Shown here: piece by piece, positions 26,762 through 36,431 of the stretch
How positions within the stretch are numbered: the stretch's first letter is position 1
Layout of the letters: the number at the start of each line of letters is the position of its first letter
Origin: UBA8337 sp963932545
Lineage (GTDB): Bacteria > Pseudomonadota > Alphaproteobacteria > RS24
Assembly: GCA_963932545.1 (NCBI GenBank)
Contig: CAWVRH010000001.1
Coordinates: forward strand, 186,001-250,000
DNA: 64,000 nt
Reading direction: 5' to 3'
Position numbers and translations under genes: made by a program
The notes under the pieces: generated by a model
Seen by the model: the letters and a program-made list of their open reading frames with translations, nothing else
Databases searched by the model: none
What the model was told of the DNA's origin: nothing

Positions 26762-27985
26762 TTAGCCGCGAACCAAGTGGGGCGAACGGGCCATCCATAG
26801 AGCCCCAAAGGCCAGAAGGCTGCACAGGCTAACAAAGGCAAAGGCGTTTCCATAGCCGCCGCCGAAGTCGTAAATCAAGCCGATAGCAATCGGCCCTGAG
26901 GCCACGCCAAAATTCATAATCAATTGCTGATAGCTCAAAATACGTGGAAAATCGCGCAAGCCAAAAGCGGACGCCACCAGCAAAGGCTGAACCATTAAAA
27001 TATTGCCGACGGTAAAGCCGAACACCATGGTCATCGCCAAAACCGCAAACTCACCTTGCGCCAACGACATGGCAAAAAGGGTCATGGCTTGCAGCAGGTA
27101 AACGCTGAGGACGAATTTAAACAAGTTCAAACGGTCTAAGATGGCGCCACAAATCAACCGCCCCACCAGCGAACAAAAAGCCACGGAGGCGATGGTAATT
27201 GCCGCCGTCTCGGCATCGGCTCGCTCGAGCCCCCATTTAAAAACATGCGCGATGGTGCCAACTTGAGCCATTAGCGCCAAAATAGACGCGCTGGCGGACC
27301 AACGGAAAAACCGCGACCGCAAAGCCTCGCTCGCACTCAGCCCATCGAGCATTGTATCTTCGCTTTGCCCATGGTCCGCATCGCCATCGGGCAGCAGCCC
27401 CATGGCTTGTGGGCTGGGGCGCAAAAACGCCAGCGATAGAGGCACATTGGCCAGAATAACCCAAAAAACCCATCCGCTTTGCAACGTTTCAAGGCCGCCT
27501 GTTTTCAGCATTTGCGCCAAGGCAGGTGTCAATAAAACGCCGCCCAAAGACAAGCCCGATTGCGTGAGTGCCAGCCCCAAAGCGCGGCGACGAACAAACC
27601 AGCGCGCCACCACCGTGGTAGCTGGCACGAGCGCGGTCATCGAATAGCCAATGCCCAAAAGCATATAGACGCCGTAAACATCAGACAGGCTCGAAACGCG
27701 CGGCAATAAAACATAAGCGCCCGCAATCACCAGAGTGCCAAGGACCACGCAATAGCGCACATCATAGCGCGAGATTAACTCCCCCACAGCAATGCCGGCA
27801 AACCCTGCAGCCACCAAAAACAGCGTATTGGCAGCCGAGATTTGCGCCACGCTAAACCCAGTGGCGGCGACAATGGTTTCGAGCAAAACCGACATCGCGT
27901 AGAAAATCATACCCGCGCCAATAAACAAGCTGTAGCCAATGGCCAATAACACCAACCAACCAAAGAAAAAAGGCGGACGTTTCAT
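26762..27985 (-). CDS. Major facilitator superfamily transporter (oxalate/monocarboxylate type)
   Basis: 407 aa with 12 hydrophobic segments. Seen: GWLVLLAIGYSLFIGAGMIFY at the N-terminus, the loop motif ARWFVRRRALGLALTQSGLSLGG after segment 4, and a charged loop in the middle (SEDTMLDGLSASEALRSRFFRWS). This arrangement is that of the monocarboxylate/oxalate-formate branch. The ATG at 27985 lies two bases after the stop of the enoyl-CoA hydratase gene, so both are one transcript, which suggests a carboxylic acid substrate taken up for CoA-linked breakdown. Confidence 0.85.
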   Translation of the reverse strand: MKRPPFFFGWLVLLAIGYSLFIGAGMIFYAMSVLLETIVAATGFSVAQISAANTLFLVAAGFAGIAVGELISRYDVRYCVVLGTLVIAGAYVLLPRVSSLSDVYGVYMLLGIGYSMTALVPATTVVARWFVRRRALGLALTQSGLSLGGVLLTPALAQMLKTGGLETLQSGWVFWVILANVPLSLAFLRPSPQAMGLLPDGDADHGQSEDTMLDGLSASEALRSRFFRWSASASILALMAQVGTIAHVFKWGLERADAETAAITIASVAFCSLVGRLICGAILDRLNLFKFVLSVYLLQAMTLFAMSLAQGEFAVLAMTMVFGFTVGNILMVQPLLVASAFGLRDFPRILSYQQLIMNFGVASGPIAIGLIYDFGGGYGNAFAFVSLCSLLAFGALWMARSPHLVRG

Positions 27986-27987
27986 GC

Positions 27988-28752
27988 TCACACCTGCCAC
28001 TTGGGACTACGTTTTTCGGCAAAGGCGCGCGGGCCTTCGCGCGCATCGTCGCTTTTGGCCCAGTCGCGATAGGCGGGATAGCCGCCTTGATTTTTCAAAG
28101 CCTCTGCCAGGCTCGGCTCATCGAGCCCGCGCATAATGGTTTGTTTGGAAGCGCGCACAGCCATCGGCGACGCGCGTAAAATGTTTTCGCACCATGTCTC
28201 GACCGCGGCGTCGAGCGCATCCGGAGCAACCACTTGATTGACCAGTCCAAGGCTTTCCGCTTTGGTGGCGTCTATGCGCTGGCCTGTCAAAATCATTCCC
28301 ATGGCTTGCTTTAGGCCAATTTGGCGCGGCAACCGATGCAAGCCGCCACCCAATGCCACCACACCCGCCAGAGGTTCTGGCAAGCCAAAGCTCGCTGTTG
28401 CGCTGGCCACAATAATATCGCAAGCCAAAGCAATTTCGAACCCGCCGCCCAATGCCAATCCATTCACGGCAGCGATAATCGGTTTGTTGAGGTCGTAACG
28501 CTCTATCAATCCAGCATAGCCGGAGCTTGGGTAGGCGCCCTGCTGGTCAACGGTTTTTAAATCGCTGCCCGCACAAAAGGCGCGCTCACCTGCACCCTTC
28601 ACCACGCAAATACGCTGGCTATCCTGTGCTGCAAAAGCGTCAAAGGCTGCGTGTAACCCCTCATGCATTTCCGGCGTAATCGCGTTCATCGCAGCCGGAC
28701 GGTTCAAGGTAATTGTGGTGACTTGAGTTTTCTGCTCAACGATAATATCCAT
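27988..28752 (-). CDS. Enoyl-CoA hydratase/isomerase family protein
   Basis: 254-residue crotonase-fold enzyme. Oxyanion-hole segments RAFCAGSDLK and NGLALGGGFEIALACD are present, and both catalytic glutamates are in place (GGGFE and LPEPLAGVVALGGG). It resembles crotonobetainyl-CoA hydratases and general enoyl-CoA hydratases. It lies between purT (8-base gap upstream) and an MFS gene. Unlike AtuE it retains both catalytic residues. Confidence 0.88.
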   Translation of the reverse strand: MDIIVEQKTQVTTITLNRPAAMNAITPEMHEGLHAAFDAFAAQDSQRICVVKGAGERAFCAGSDLKTVDQQGAYPSSGYAGLIERYDLNKPIIAAVNGLALGGGFEIALACDIIVASATASFGLPEPLAGVVALGGGLHRLPRQIGLKQAMGMILTGQRIDATKAESLGLVNQVVAPDALDAAVETWCENILRASPMAVRASKQTIMRGLDEPSLAEALKNQGGYPAYRDWAKSDDAREGPRAFAEKRSPKWQV

Positions 28753-28760
28753 GTCGCTTC

Positions 28761-29897
28761 CTAGCTATATGTGATGGTTATTTTGCCGCGAGCCAATTTG
28801 GCCGTGGCCACATCGGGTGCAAAAACAAGGCCCAAACGTCGATTGGGATACGCGGTCGGTTTGTTGAAATGCATCGCTTCGACGTGCGGCATGGCCTCAA
28901 CTTTATCCATATTTTCAATACTATAGCTATCGGCCGCCTGCGTGGCGTTAATCGTGTGGCAGGCGCCAGAGCGCAGCAAAGTGATGTCGCTAATCGGCAA
29001 ATTCAAAATAGCGCGTGCGTGCAAATCGAACTCAGATAGGTTTTGCGTATACAGCGTTAGCAATCCCGTATCGTGCGGGCGCGGGCTCAGTTCCGAGAAA
29101 ATTACGTCTTGCCCCCGAACAAAAAACTCGACCCCAAAAAGACCATAGCCTTGCAAATCATCGGTAATCTGGCGCGCCATATCTTGTGCCTGAACTTCCA
29201 AAGCCCCCATATCAAATGTGCCTTGTTCGCTAAGCTTAAAGTCCCCATCCACTTGCTCATGGCGCAGAACCGGACAGAAAACCGTCTCGCCGTTTCTTTG
29301 CCGAATGGTCAAAAGCGTAATTTCATAATCAAAGTCGATGAACTCTTCGAGTATCACTTTAGGGCGGTCGCCGCGCATATTCTCCACCGCGTGATGCCAA
29401 GCTTCTTGCGCGCTTGGCTCGTCACCCGCTTCGACGCTCGATTGCCCTTTGCCCGACGAACTCATTACCGGTTTCACCACCGTCCGCACATTCATCTCGC
29501 GATAGCTTTGCAATAATTCATCCAGATTTTCGGCATATTCATATTTCGCGGTCGGCAGGCCAATCTCAGCGGCGCGGTCGCGGATGCGATCTCGGTTCAT
29601 CGTCAAATCAACGGCGCGCGCAGACGGCACAATCGTGCATGTTTTTTCTAAGTCCACTAAAACTTGTGTGTTGATGGCTTCAATTTCCGGCACCACAAAG
29701 TCTGGGTTTACGTCTTGCACATGGGCGCGCAATTGCGTCTCGTCGAGCATATCGAAGACAAGGGCTTGGTCGGCCACTTGCATGGCGGGCGCATTTTCAT
29801 AGCCGTCGCAGGCGACGACCGTGCAGCCCAAACGTTTGAGGCTGATGGTTAACTCGCGGCCTAACTCGCCCGCGCCGAGTAGCATTATCTTTTTCAC
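28761..29897 (-). CDS. purT: Formate-dependent phosphoribosylglycinamide formyltransferase
   Basis: 378-residue ATP-grasp enzyme that uses formate and ATP to formylate GAR in purine synthesis, a folate-independent alternative to PurN. Seen: LLGAGELGRELTISLKRLG at the N-terminus, VPEIEAI, VKPVMSSSGKGQS for the ATP loop, LEEFIDFDYEITLLTIR and FSELSPRPHDTGLLTL. Length is near that of E. coli PurT. First gene of a likely purT-hydratase-MFS transcript. Confidence 0.95.
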   Translation of the reverse strand: MKKIMLLGAGELGRELTISLKRLGCTVVACDGYENAPAMQVADQALVFDMLDETQLRAHVQDVNPDFVVPEIEAINTQVLVDLEKTCTIVPSARAVDLTMNRDRIRDRAAEIGLPTAKYEYAENLDELLQSYREMNVRTVVKPVMSSSGKGQSSVEAGDEPSAQEAWHHAVENMRGDRPKVILEEFIDFDYEITLLTIRQRNGETVFCPVLRHEQVDGDFKLSEQGTFDMGALEVQAQDMARQITDDLQGYGLFGVEFFVRGQDVIFSELSPRPHDTGLLTLYTQNLSEFDLHARAILNLPISDITLLRSGACHTINATQAADSYSIENMDKVEAMPHVEAMHFNKPTAYPNRRLGLVFAPDVATAKLARGKITITYS

Positions 29898-30044
29898 CCG
29901 TCGTTACCTCCCGGATGGCTTGACCCTATCGGATAAATAGCCCTTACTTTGGCTAGGAGCATAATCTAAGTCGCAGAAAAAGAAAGCCGCTCAAGCCGCC
30001 AACTCGGCAATTTCGCTTTCTCGCTGCCAGTTCGGGAGAGCCAA

Positions 30045-30518
30045 ATGGAAGCCTATCAAAAACAATTACTCGGCCACGCAATGTGGGTTTTAGTCGTCGG
30101 GCTGCTTTGCGGCTTTATGTTGGCTATCAGCCTCATCGGCGGATTGGAACTCGTGCCGGGCGTTTTCGTTAACGTGGCGATGTTTGGCACCACAGAGGGG
30201 TGGGTTCGCGCTCATGCGGGTGGCATTAGCAATTGCCTGCTGATGGTGGCCATGGCGTTTGCTTTGCCGCATTGCGGATTGGCCATGGCGCGCGCGCAGT
30301 TGTTCGCCAAAGGAATTATTTTTGCGGGCTGGAGCAATACCATCTTTTATTGGGCGGGAAATGCGTCTGGCTCTCGCGCCCTATCGTTTAGCGATAATGC
30401 TTTGGGCACCTCGAATATTCTGGGCGTCATTGGCTATACGCTAGCCGTGGTGGCAGCGGTCGTGACGCTTTATATCGCCGCCCAAATAGGCCGCGGATTT
30501 TTGAAAAAATCAGCCTAG
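30045..30518 (+). CDS. Styrene-oxide-isomerase-like haem membrane protein
   Basis: 157 aa with four hydrophobic segments. From memory of styrene oxide isomerase (StyC), the order of motifs agrees closely: GH near residue 10, LIGGLELVPG (30-39), GTTEGWVRAHAGG (48-60), GWSNTIFY (95-102) and ALSFSDNALG. H57, N63 and Y102 line up with the haem-ligand histidine (58), Asn64 and Tyr103 of StyC. Those proteins are trimeric, bind haem b between subunits and act as Lewis acid on epoxides in a Meinwald rearrangement. GGGAG precedes the ATG. No styrene genes are near, so the natural substrate is unknown. Confidence 0.7.
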   Translation: MEAYQKQLLGHAMWVLVVGLLCGFMLAISLIGGLELVPGVFVNVAMFGTTEGWVRAHAGGISNCLLMVAMAFALPHCGLAMARAQLFAKGIIFAGWSNTIFYWAGNASGSRALSFSDNALGTSNILGVIGYTLAVVAAVVTLYIAAQIGRGFLKKSA

Positions 30519-30524
30519 AAAAAT

Positions 30525-32045
30525 CTAGTCGGAACGGTTTCCCTGTGGCTTACCGCCAGACCCTGTAGGCCGACTACCACGGTGACCGGGCTTCTTGCCG
30601 CCGGGCTTTCCATCAGGTTTACCGCCGGGCTTGCCTTTAAAGCCACCCGGTTTTCCGCCAGGTTTACCTTTAAATCCGCCTGGTTTTCCACCTGGTTTTC
30701 CGCCTGGTTTTCCGCCGGGCTTACCGTCGCGTTTGCCCTGTGGTTTGGCGTCCCAATTGCCTTTTTCTCTATTGCGCGGCTTCTTGCCTTGCTTGCGTTT
30801 TGGCCGTGGCGGCATCGAGCCATCTTCGAAATCACTCAAAGTCTTGGTAGGCTGAACTTCTATGCCTTCTTGGGCCGACGCCTCCCCGCCCTTCGCGAGT
30901 TCGGGGGCTTTGCTTTCGCGCATAGCGACGGTCACGTTTTGCGTCGGCAGGCTTAGTTTTGTGAGGCGCTCGACATCGCGCATACGTTTTTTCTCATCGG
31001 GCGCACATAACGTAATGGCGCGGCCTTCGCGTCCTGCCCGCGCCGTACGGCCAATGCGGTGAACGTAACTTTCCGGCTGCGTCGGCGGATCATAATTGAC
31101 CACCAAAGACACATCGGGAATATCAATACCGCGGGCGGCCACATCGGTTGCAACCAAAATATGCTCTTTACCGGAGCGAAACATATCGAGCGCGCGCTGA
31201 CGCTGCGCCTGACTTTTATTGCCATGAATGGCCGACGCATGAACGCCCTGTTTCTTCAAGAAGGTGACCAAATCATTGGCCCCATGTTTGGTGCGCGTAA
31301 ACACAATCGTGCGGAACTCATTTTCCAATTGGGCCAACAAGAAAGGCCGCTTGCTCGCGCGGTCCATCAGATAAACCATCTGTTCAATTTTCTCGATCGG
31401 CGTGCCTTGTTTGGCAACCTGAACATCGACAGGGTCGGTCAAAAACTCATTGGCGAGTTTGCGAATTTCTTTCGGCATCGTCGCCGACAGCAAAACCGTC
31501 TGGCGGTCTTGCGGCGCTTTGCGCATAATTCTGCGAATGGCGGGGAAAAACCCTAAGTCCATCATTTGGTCGGCTTCATCCAGCACAACAATTTTCGTGT
31601 CTTGTAGCGAAATCGTGCCTTGCTTTAGGTGATCTTCCAAACGCCCCGGCGTCGCCACCATAATATCTAGGCCGCGAAACAGTTTCTTCACTTGCGGCGG
31701 ATACTTCATCCCGCCCACAATGGTAGCGCGCTGATGATAAATCTTCTCGCCATATTTGCCGATGTTATCGTCAATCTGACTAGCCAATTCGCGCGTCGGC
31801 ACCACAATCAGGGCCGTGCAGCGTTTCGGTTCGACAGGCGTTTTAGCTTGTATCAACATTTCCAAAATCGGCAGCACAAAAGCCGCCGTCTTGCCTGTGC
31901 CGGTTTGAGCAATACCCACCACATCGCGCCCTTTTAGGAGCTCAGGGATAGTTTTTTCTTGAATCGGTGTGGGCTCCGAATAACCGCTTTTTTCAAGCGT
32001 TTCGGCCAGTTGCTTGGAGAGACCAAGCGAAGCAAACTTAGACAT
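30525..32045 (-). CDS. DEAD-box ATP-dependent RNA helicase (RhlE type) with basic Gly-Lys-Pro tail
   Basis: 506 aa. Residues about 1-370 are the two RecA-like helicase domains: the Q motif FASLGLSKQL..TPIQ, Walker A AQTGTGKTAA, PTRELA, DEAD, SAT, and HRIGRTARAGREG in motif VI. The tail from about residue 430 is a low-complexity run of KPGG and FKGKPGG units, strongly basic, which probably binds RNA. Such helicases act in ribosome assembly and RNA decay, often at low temperature. It is convergent with the styrene-oxide-isomerase-like gene (6-base gap). Confidence 0.93.
   Translation of the reverse strand: MSKFASLGLSKQLAETLEKSGYSEPTPIQEKTIPELLKGRDVVGIAQTGTGKTAAFVLPILEMLIQAKTPVEPKRCTALIVVPTRELASQIDDNIGKYGEKIYHQRATIVGGMKYPPQVKKLFRGLDIMVATPGRLEDHLKQGTISLQDTKIVVLDEADQMMDLGFFPAIRRIMRKAPQDRQTVLLSATMPKEIRKLANEFLTDPVDVQVAKQGTPIEKIEQMVYLMDRASKRPFLLAQLENEFRTIVFTRTKHGANDLVTFLKKQGVHASAIHGNKSQAQRQRALDMFRSGKEHILVATDVAARGIDIPDVSLVVNYDPPTQPESYVHRIGRTARAGREGRAITLCAPDEKKRMRDVERLTKLSLPTQNVTVAMRESKAPELAKGGEASAQEGIEVQPTKTLSDFEDGSMPPRPKRKQGKKPRNREKGNWDAKPQGKRDGKPGGKPGGKPGGKPGGFKGKPGGKPGGFKGKPGGKPDGKPGGKKPGHRGSRPTGSGGKPQGNRSD
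30595..30732 (-). repeat. Coding repeat: KPGG units in the helicase tail
   Basis: Imperfect 12-base and 24-base units that encode GKPGGKPGG and GFKGKPGG in tandem on the minus strand. Similar units vary in third positions, so the peptide rather than the DNA is conserved. Slippage could change copy number. Confidence 0.8.
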
Positions 32046-32236
32046 ATAATTTCCTAGGGTTTTTCTAAAATCGCGTCCAATAAGTCATCGCGCGATATCG
32101 CTGCAAGCAGCCTTTGAGTTTCATTGCGCGATGCTTAGCATGGATTGCTTGCAAAACAGTAAAGAATAATTTCACTTCCTTGCTTTGCGTTTTTCCTCCA
32201 GTTGAGACAAACTCTTTAAAAATCGGAGAAAGACCT

Positions 32237-34963
32237 ATGACGCGTTCCCCTGCCCTCGCTATTTTGCTGTCTACTTGGCTTGCCGCCTCGCTAGGCTCTG
32301 CCCAAGCTACCCCCGCGACGCCAAAGCCCGCGACGCAAGTAATCGCCACACAAATAACCGCCAAAAACGCCCATCAATGGGTGCAAAAAGGGCCCGATGC
32401 CATCGGCGGTATCGGCGACTGGGTGATATCGAACGGCACATTATGCATTATTTTGGCAGGCCTTCCCCATGAGGGTGACTTTTCGGCTTCCGGCGGCACA
32501 CTGCGCGACATCGGCTATTGCGCACGGGACGACGACCAATATGTCTCGTCGCAAGATTTGGTAAATGGCAGCCTCGGACAACCCGTCGATATTTCCGATA
32601 TTCGCGCCAGCCAAAACAAACAGGCCGCGAGCCTGGTTACCTTGGGCTCCCATCATGGACTACAAGTCGAGACGCGCTACACCGTGTCTCGTCAGGTGCC
32701 CGAGCGCTTGCAGATTTCGAAAACTATCTGGCGACAAAATAAACAGGCTACCGACCCAAGCTTGTTTAGCACCGCTGTTTTAAACTATCACTCGATGGAG
32801 ACCTTCTTGCTCTCCACTCAAGACCCTTCGCTTTCGAACGGCTTTGTTCAACAGCAATTCGTTGGGCGCGGCCCCCTGTCTTATGCCGAAACGGCCAGCC
32901 CCGTAGATACGGTTATTTTGCTATCGCCGCACGATGCGCGGGTGCCGATAAGTTATGGCTGGCGGCAAGTCTCGGCTCATCTGGTGCAAGGCGACACGCA
33001 CCACGAGTTGCCACGCTTTGCGCTGGCTGACCGCAGCGCCTTGGCTTTTCTTACTTTAGTGGAACCGCTGTCCTTCGGGAGTGACAAGCGTTTGGGCCTC
33101 GCGCAATTGCTGCAAGTGGCACTGATGGAACTAGAGCTGGGCGACAAATTGCACCTAGAAGAAGAAATTTGGGTCGCCCCCAGCGCCGATGTATCGGCTG
33201 TGACGGATTTATTATTCGCCGATGCGGCCATGGTTCAGGGGCAATTGAGCGCTACCGGCCAAACCGTGCGGGTGCATATTGACCGAGCAGATGGCGCGCC
33301 TTTCACACAAACCACAGCGGATAAACAAGGCCGGTTTTCTGCCAAATTGCCTGCCGGAGATTATTCCATCCGCCTTATGTCCGCGGCCTCCCAGACAGTG
33401 TTGAAACCGTTCACCATGGGGGCAACAACCACCAAGCTGAAAGCCATGACGCCAGCGCGCGCCGCCCGCATCACCTTGCCGCGCGGCAACGCTATGCGAT
33501 TGGCTTTTCGCGGCCAAAACGCCACAGCCGACCCCGATTTTGAAGACAGTTTGACAGGCTACCGTATTGAAAATGGCGACGGCCCCATAGACGAGCCAGC
33601 CGCCTCGGATGTTCATTTGGCAGGTGTAGCCAGCGACCCAAGGCATGTGTTTTTGCCAAATGGCGACTACACGGTTTATGCCGTGCATGGGCCCGAGTTT
33701 TCGGTCGAGACGCGCCAGATAAAAGTGCGCGATGGCGCCGATATGACCCTGCGCATCGCCACGCCAAAACGCGTACTCCGCACGCCCAATCATATGAGTG
33801 TCGATATGCATGTGCATTCCGGTCCCAGCCTCGACAATTCGTTTTCGACCGTAAAACGGGTTCGCACCTTCATCGCAGAGCGCGGCGAAGTGATGGTGGC
33901 AGCCGAACATGACACTATTTTTGACTTCAACCCGCTATTGCGCGAGATGAAGGTGAGCGACAAAATGATTGCCATCACCGGCTCCGAAGTGACCAGCACG
34001 CTGGAAACCCCGCGCGCGCCGCATACCATTGGGCATATGAATTTCTTTCCGCTACAGGTGCAGCCGCATGCCTATCGGCGGGGCTTAAAAGCGCATGAAA
34101 ACCGACGCACCCGCGATGTGCTGCACGATATGTATGTCCACCATGGCGATCCGGTGGCGCAACTAAACCATGCGCGCGATAGTTTTAAACTGTCGCATAA
34201 GCTGCCAGATGATTTTGCCGAACATATAAGTGGCGAACAATTTTTCGATCATATGGGCGTGGCGGCGCATCCGTATCAGCCGCACAAACCCCTTACCAGC
34301 GCGCCCAACAATAGCCTGATTGCGCCCGACCCGATTACTGGTTTCCGCGATATTGACTTCGATGTGATGGAAATTATGAACGGCAGCCAAAACTATCGTC
34401 CCGACCGCGTGGCAGCCTCGCGCCTCGATTGGTTGTCTTTGGTGGCGCAAGGCGAGAAACTGGCCGCGAGCGCCAATAGCGATAGCCATGACACCACCCA
34501 ACAAGTAGCCCTGCCACGAAATATGGTGCGCCTCAAGGCCGATACTCTGACGGGTTTTGAGATGAACCGCTTCACTGCGTCCGTAAAATCGGGTGCTTTT
34601 TATGGCACCACAGGGCCGTTTATCGAGCTGGCGCTTGGCGATGCCAAAATGGGACAAACCCATCGCGGCGCATCGGGCGTTTTGAAGGGGCGCATTTTTA
34701 GCGCCGATTGGGCTCAAGCCGATACGCTGACAGTGCAGCTCAATGGCAAAACCATCCATACTCAGCCCTTGCCCAAAGACGGCGTTTTCTCGCTGCCCAT
34801 GGATTTCCAGCAAGATGGCTTCGTGACGCTAGAGGCCAGCGGGCCAGCCGGCGATATTTATAAAGCGGTCTATCCGGGTTTCTTCCCTTACGCCTATAGC
34901 AACCCGATTTACATCGATGCCAATGGCGACGGCAAATGGACGCCGCCCGGTATCGCGCAATAG
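32237..34963 (+). CDS. Secreted CehA/McbA-type metallohydrolase (PHP-like domain)
   Basis: 908 aa from the ATG at 32237, which follows GGAG and begins a signal peptide (about 1-25, cleavage near SAQA). About 300 N-terminal residues form a beta-rich domain, followed by a carboxypeptidase-like domain (GRFSAKLPAGDYSIRL). The C-terminal part is a PHP-type metal site: DMHVHSG (about 523-529), AAEHDT, GSEVTS, GHMNFFPL, QLNHAR, and ANSDSHD. CehA/McbA hydrolases cleave carbaryl-like carbamates, but related proteins have other substrates, so none is assigned. The gene is alone, convergent with a GPH transporter (3-base gap). Confidence 0.83.
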   Translation: MTRSPALAILLSTWLAASLGSAQATPATPKPATQVIATQITAKNAHQWVQKGPDAIGGIGDWVISNGTLCIILAGLPHEGDFSASGGTLRDIGYCARDDDQYVSSQDLVNGSLGQPVDISDIRASQNKQAASLVTLGSHHGLQVETRYTVSRQVPERLQISKTIWRQNKQATDPSLFSTAVLNYHSMETFLLSTQDPSLSNGFVQQQFVGRGPLSYAETASPVDTVILLSPHDARVPISYGWRQVSAHLVQGDTHHELPRFALADRSALAFLTLVEPLSFGSDKRLGLAQLLQVALMELELGDKLHLEEEIWVAPSADVSAVTDLLFADAAMVQGQLSATGQTVRVHIDRADGAPFTQTTADKQGRFSAKLPAGDYSIRLMSAASQTVLKPFTMGATTTKLKAMTPARAARITLPRGNAMRLAFRGQNATADPDFEDSLTGYRIENGDGPIDEPAASDVHLAGVASDPRHVFLPNGDYTVYAVHGPEFSVETRQIKVRDGADMTLRIATPKRVLRTPNHMSVDMHVHSGPSLDNSFSTVKRVRTFIAERGEVMVAAEHDTIFDFNPLLREMKVSDKMIAITGSEVTSTLETPRAPHTIGHMNFFPLQVQPHAYRRGLKAHENRRTRDVLHDMYVHHGDPVAQLNHARDSFKLSHKLPDDFAEHISGEQFFDHMGVAAHPYQPHKPLTSAPNNSLIAPDPITGFRDIDFDVMEIMNGSQNYRPDRVAASRLDWLSLVAQGEKLAASANSDSHDTTQQVALPRNMVRLKADTLTGFEMNRFTASVKSGAFYGTTGPFIELALGDAKMGQTHRGASGVLKGRIFSADWAQADTLTVQLNGKTIHTQPLPKDGVFSLPMDFQQDGFVTLEASGPAGDIYKAVYPGFFPYAYSNPIYIDANGDGKWTPPGIAQ

Positions 34964-34966
34964 CCC

Positions 34967-36310
34967 CTAGCGGGCGGCCAATTCGGCCACAATATCGGCG
35001 TGGCGTTTTGGTGAGAGCGGATAGTGATACATGCACGCCACCGAGGCCAGAATGCCGAATAGCGGCACGCCGACGATAATATATCGCAAGCCATCCAAGG
35101 TTTGTGCGCTTTGCACGCCGCCCGCTTGGTAGCCGATAAAATCTAGCAAAAGCCCGAGGATAATCGCGCTCAGCGCCACGGCCGCTTTTTGGGCAAACGT
35201 GATAAAGCCGAATATCATCGCTTCCACGCGGTCTCCAGTTTTCCATTCGCCATATTCCACGGTGTCGGGCAACATGCCCCAGAAGGTAACGGCAAAAGCT
35301 CCCGTGCCAAACCCGATGGCGACATAATTCCAAGTCACCATGGCGGCGGAAGTGGCGGGGTTGAACAAGAAAGCTACCAACGCCAAACCTGCGCAAGCAC
35401 TGCCAGCCATCCAGACAAAGCGCTTCGATGTTTTCAGCGTGAGGTACGTCCAAAAAGGAATGACCAAAAGACCCGTGGCCGCGAAGGCCATTAAGGCCGT
35501 GGAGCCAGCATCGCGATCGCCCAATTGATATTCGAAATAATACAGCACGGTTTTTCCAATCACCGTCGTGCCCAGCACCATTAGCAAGATGGACGCGAAA
35601 ACAATGATAAACGGCGTGTTTTGCGCCATGCCTGAAAAAGTTCTCTTCAAACTAAGGGCAGCAGGCGCATCGGGAACCTCTGCAGGTTCTCGGCACAAGT
35701 AAAAGCATAGCCATAAAACCACGGACGCGAGCCCGCCCGATACTAGCGCCAAATACATAAAGGCTTGCGCATCCGTATCAGCGCGCTCCAACAAAATGCC
35801 AGCCAGAACCACCACGCTAAAACCACCCAGATAGGCAAACACCATGCGCGCGCCAGCCATGCCCACTCGGTCTTCCGAATTTTGGGTCATCCGTGCCATC
35901 AAAGACGAATAAGGCGTCGAGGCCATCGTAAAGACGAGGCGAAACGCGAATTGCCCCGTTAGCGCCATCACCGCCAGCATAGCAATGGACACTTCGCCCG
36001 GATGCCAAAACAGCAGCATATAGCTGAGCCCCAAAGGAATAGGCGTAAACAATAAATACGGGCGATAGCGCCCCCAACGGGTGCGCGTGCGCTCAGCCAC
36101 ATAGCCCATGGCCGGGTCCGTGACCGCATCCCACAAGGAACCGATTGCATAAATCAGCCCCGCCATGGCGTTCGGCAGACCTAAAACATCGGTATAAAAA
36201 TAAAACAGATAGAGGCTAATGCCCTGCCAATAGAGATTGAACGCAAAATCACCGCTGCCGTAGCCAATCTTTTGTCCCCAGCTCAGTCTTTGTGTCGATA
36301 TGGTGCTCAT
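34967..36310 (-). CDS. GPH-family (MelB-like) cation symporter
   Basis: 447 aa, 12 hydrophobic segments. Family marks: KIGYGSGDFAFNLYW, AIGSLWDAVTDPAMGYVAERTRTRWGRYRPYLL (the Asp residues on helix II bind the cation in MelB) and the later GMLPDTVEYGEWKTGDR. Members import glycosides, pentosides and uronates with Na+ or H+, but others carry different substrates. No sugar gene is adjacent, so the substrate is open. Divergent from the TIGR03643 gene. Confidence 0.88.
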   Translation of the reverse strand: MSTISTQRLSWGQKIGYGSGDFAFNLYWQGISLYLFYFYTDVLGLPNAMAGLIYAIGSLWDAVTDPAMGYVAERTRTRWGRYRPYLLFTPIPLGLSYMLLFWHPGEVSIAMLAVMALTGQFAFRLVFTMASTPYSSLMARMTQNSEDRVGMAGARMVFAYLGGFSVVVLAGILLERADTDAQAFMYLALVSGGLASVVLWLCFYLCREPAEVPDAPAALSLKRTFSGMAQNTPFIIVFASILLMVLGTTVIGKTVLYYFEYQLGDRDAGSTALMAFAATGLLVIPFWTYLTLKTSKRFVWMAGSACAGLALVAFLFNPATSAAMVTWNYVAIGFGTGAFAVTFWGMLPDTVEYGEWKTGDRVEAMIFGFITFAQKAAVALSAIILGLLLDFIGYQAGGVQSAQTLDGLRYIIVGVPLFGILASVACMYHYPLSPKRHADIVAELAAR

Positions 36311-36431
36311 GGTCTGTCCCTCTCTCTCGTGGCGTAAGGCTTCAACCTAAACCTTGGCGCGCCAAGGCGCGACAAAATTCGTTTTTGCGTTCCTCTATGG
36401 ACAAGCCCGAAACGAAACCTATCTAAGGGGT

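Noticed and set aside
30595..30732. Regularly repeated DNA resembling a CRISPR array
   Set aside because: It is in frame within the helicase gene and encodes a repeated peptide; there are no unique spacers. No CRISPR array is seen anywhere in the window.
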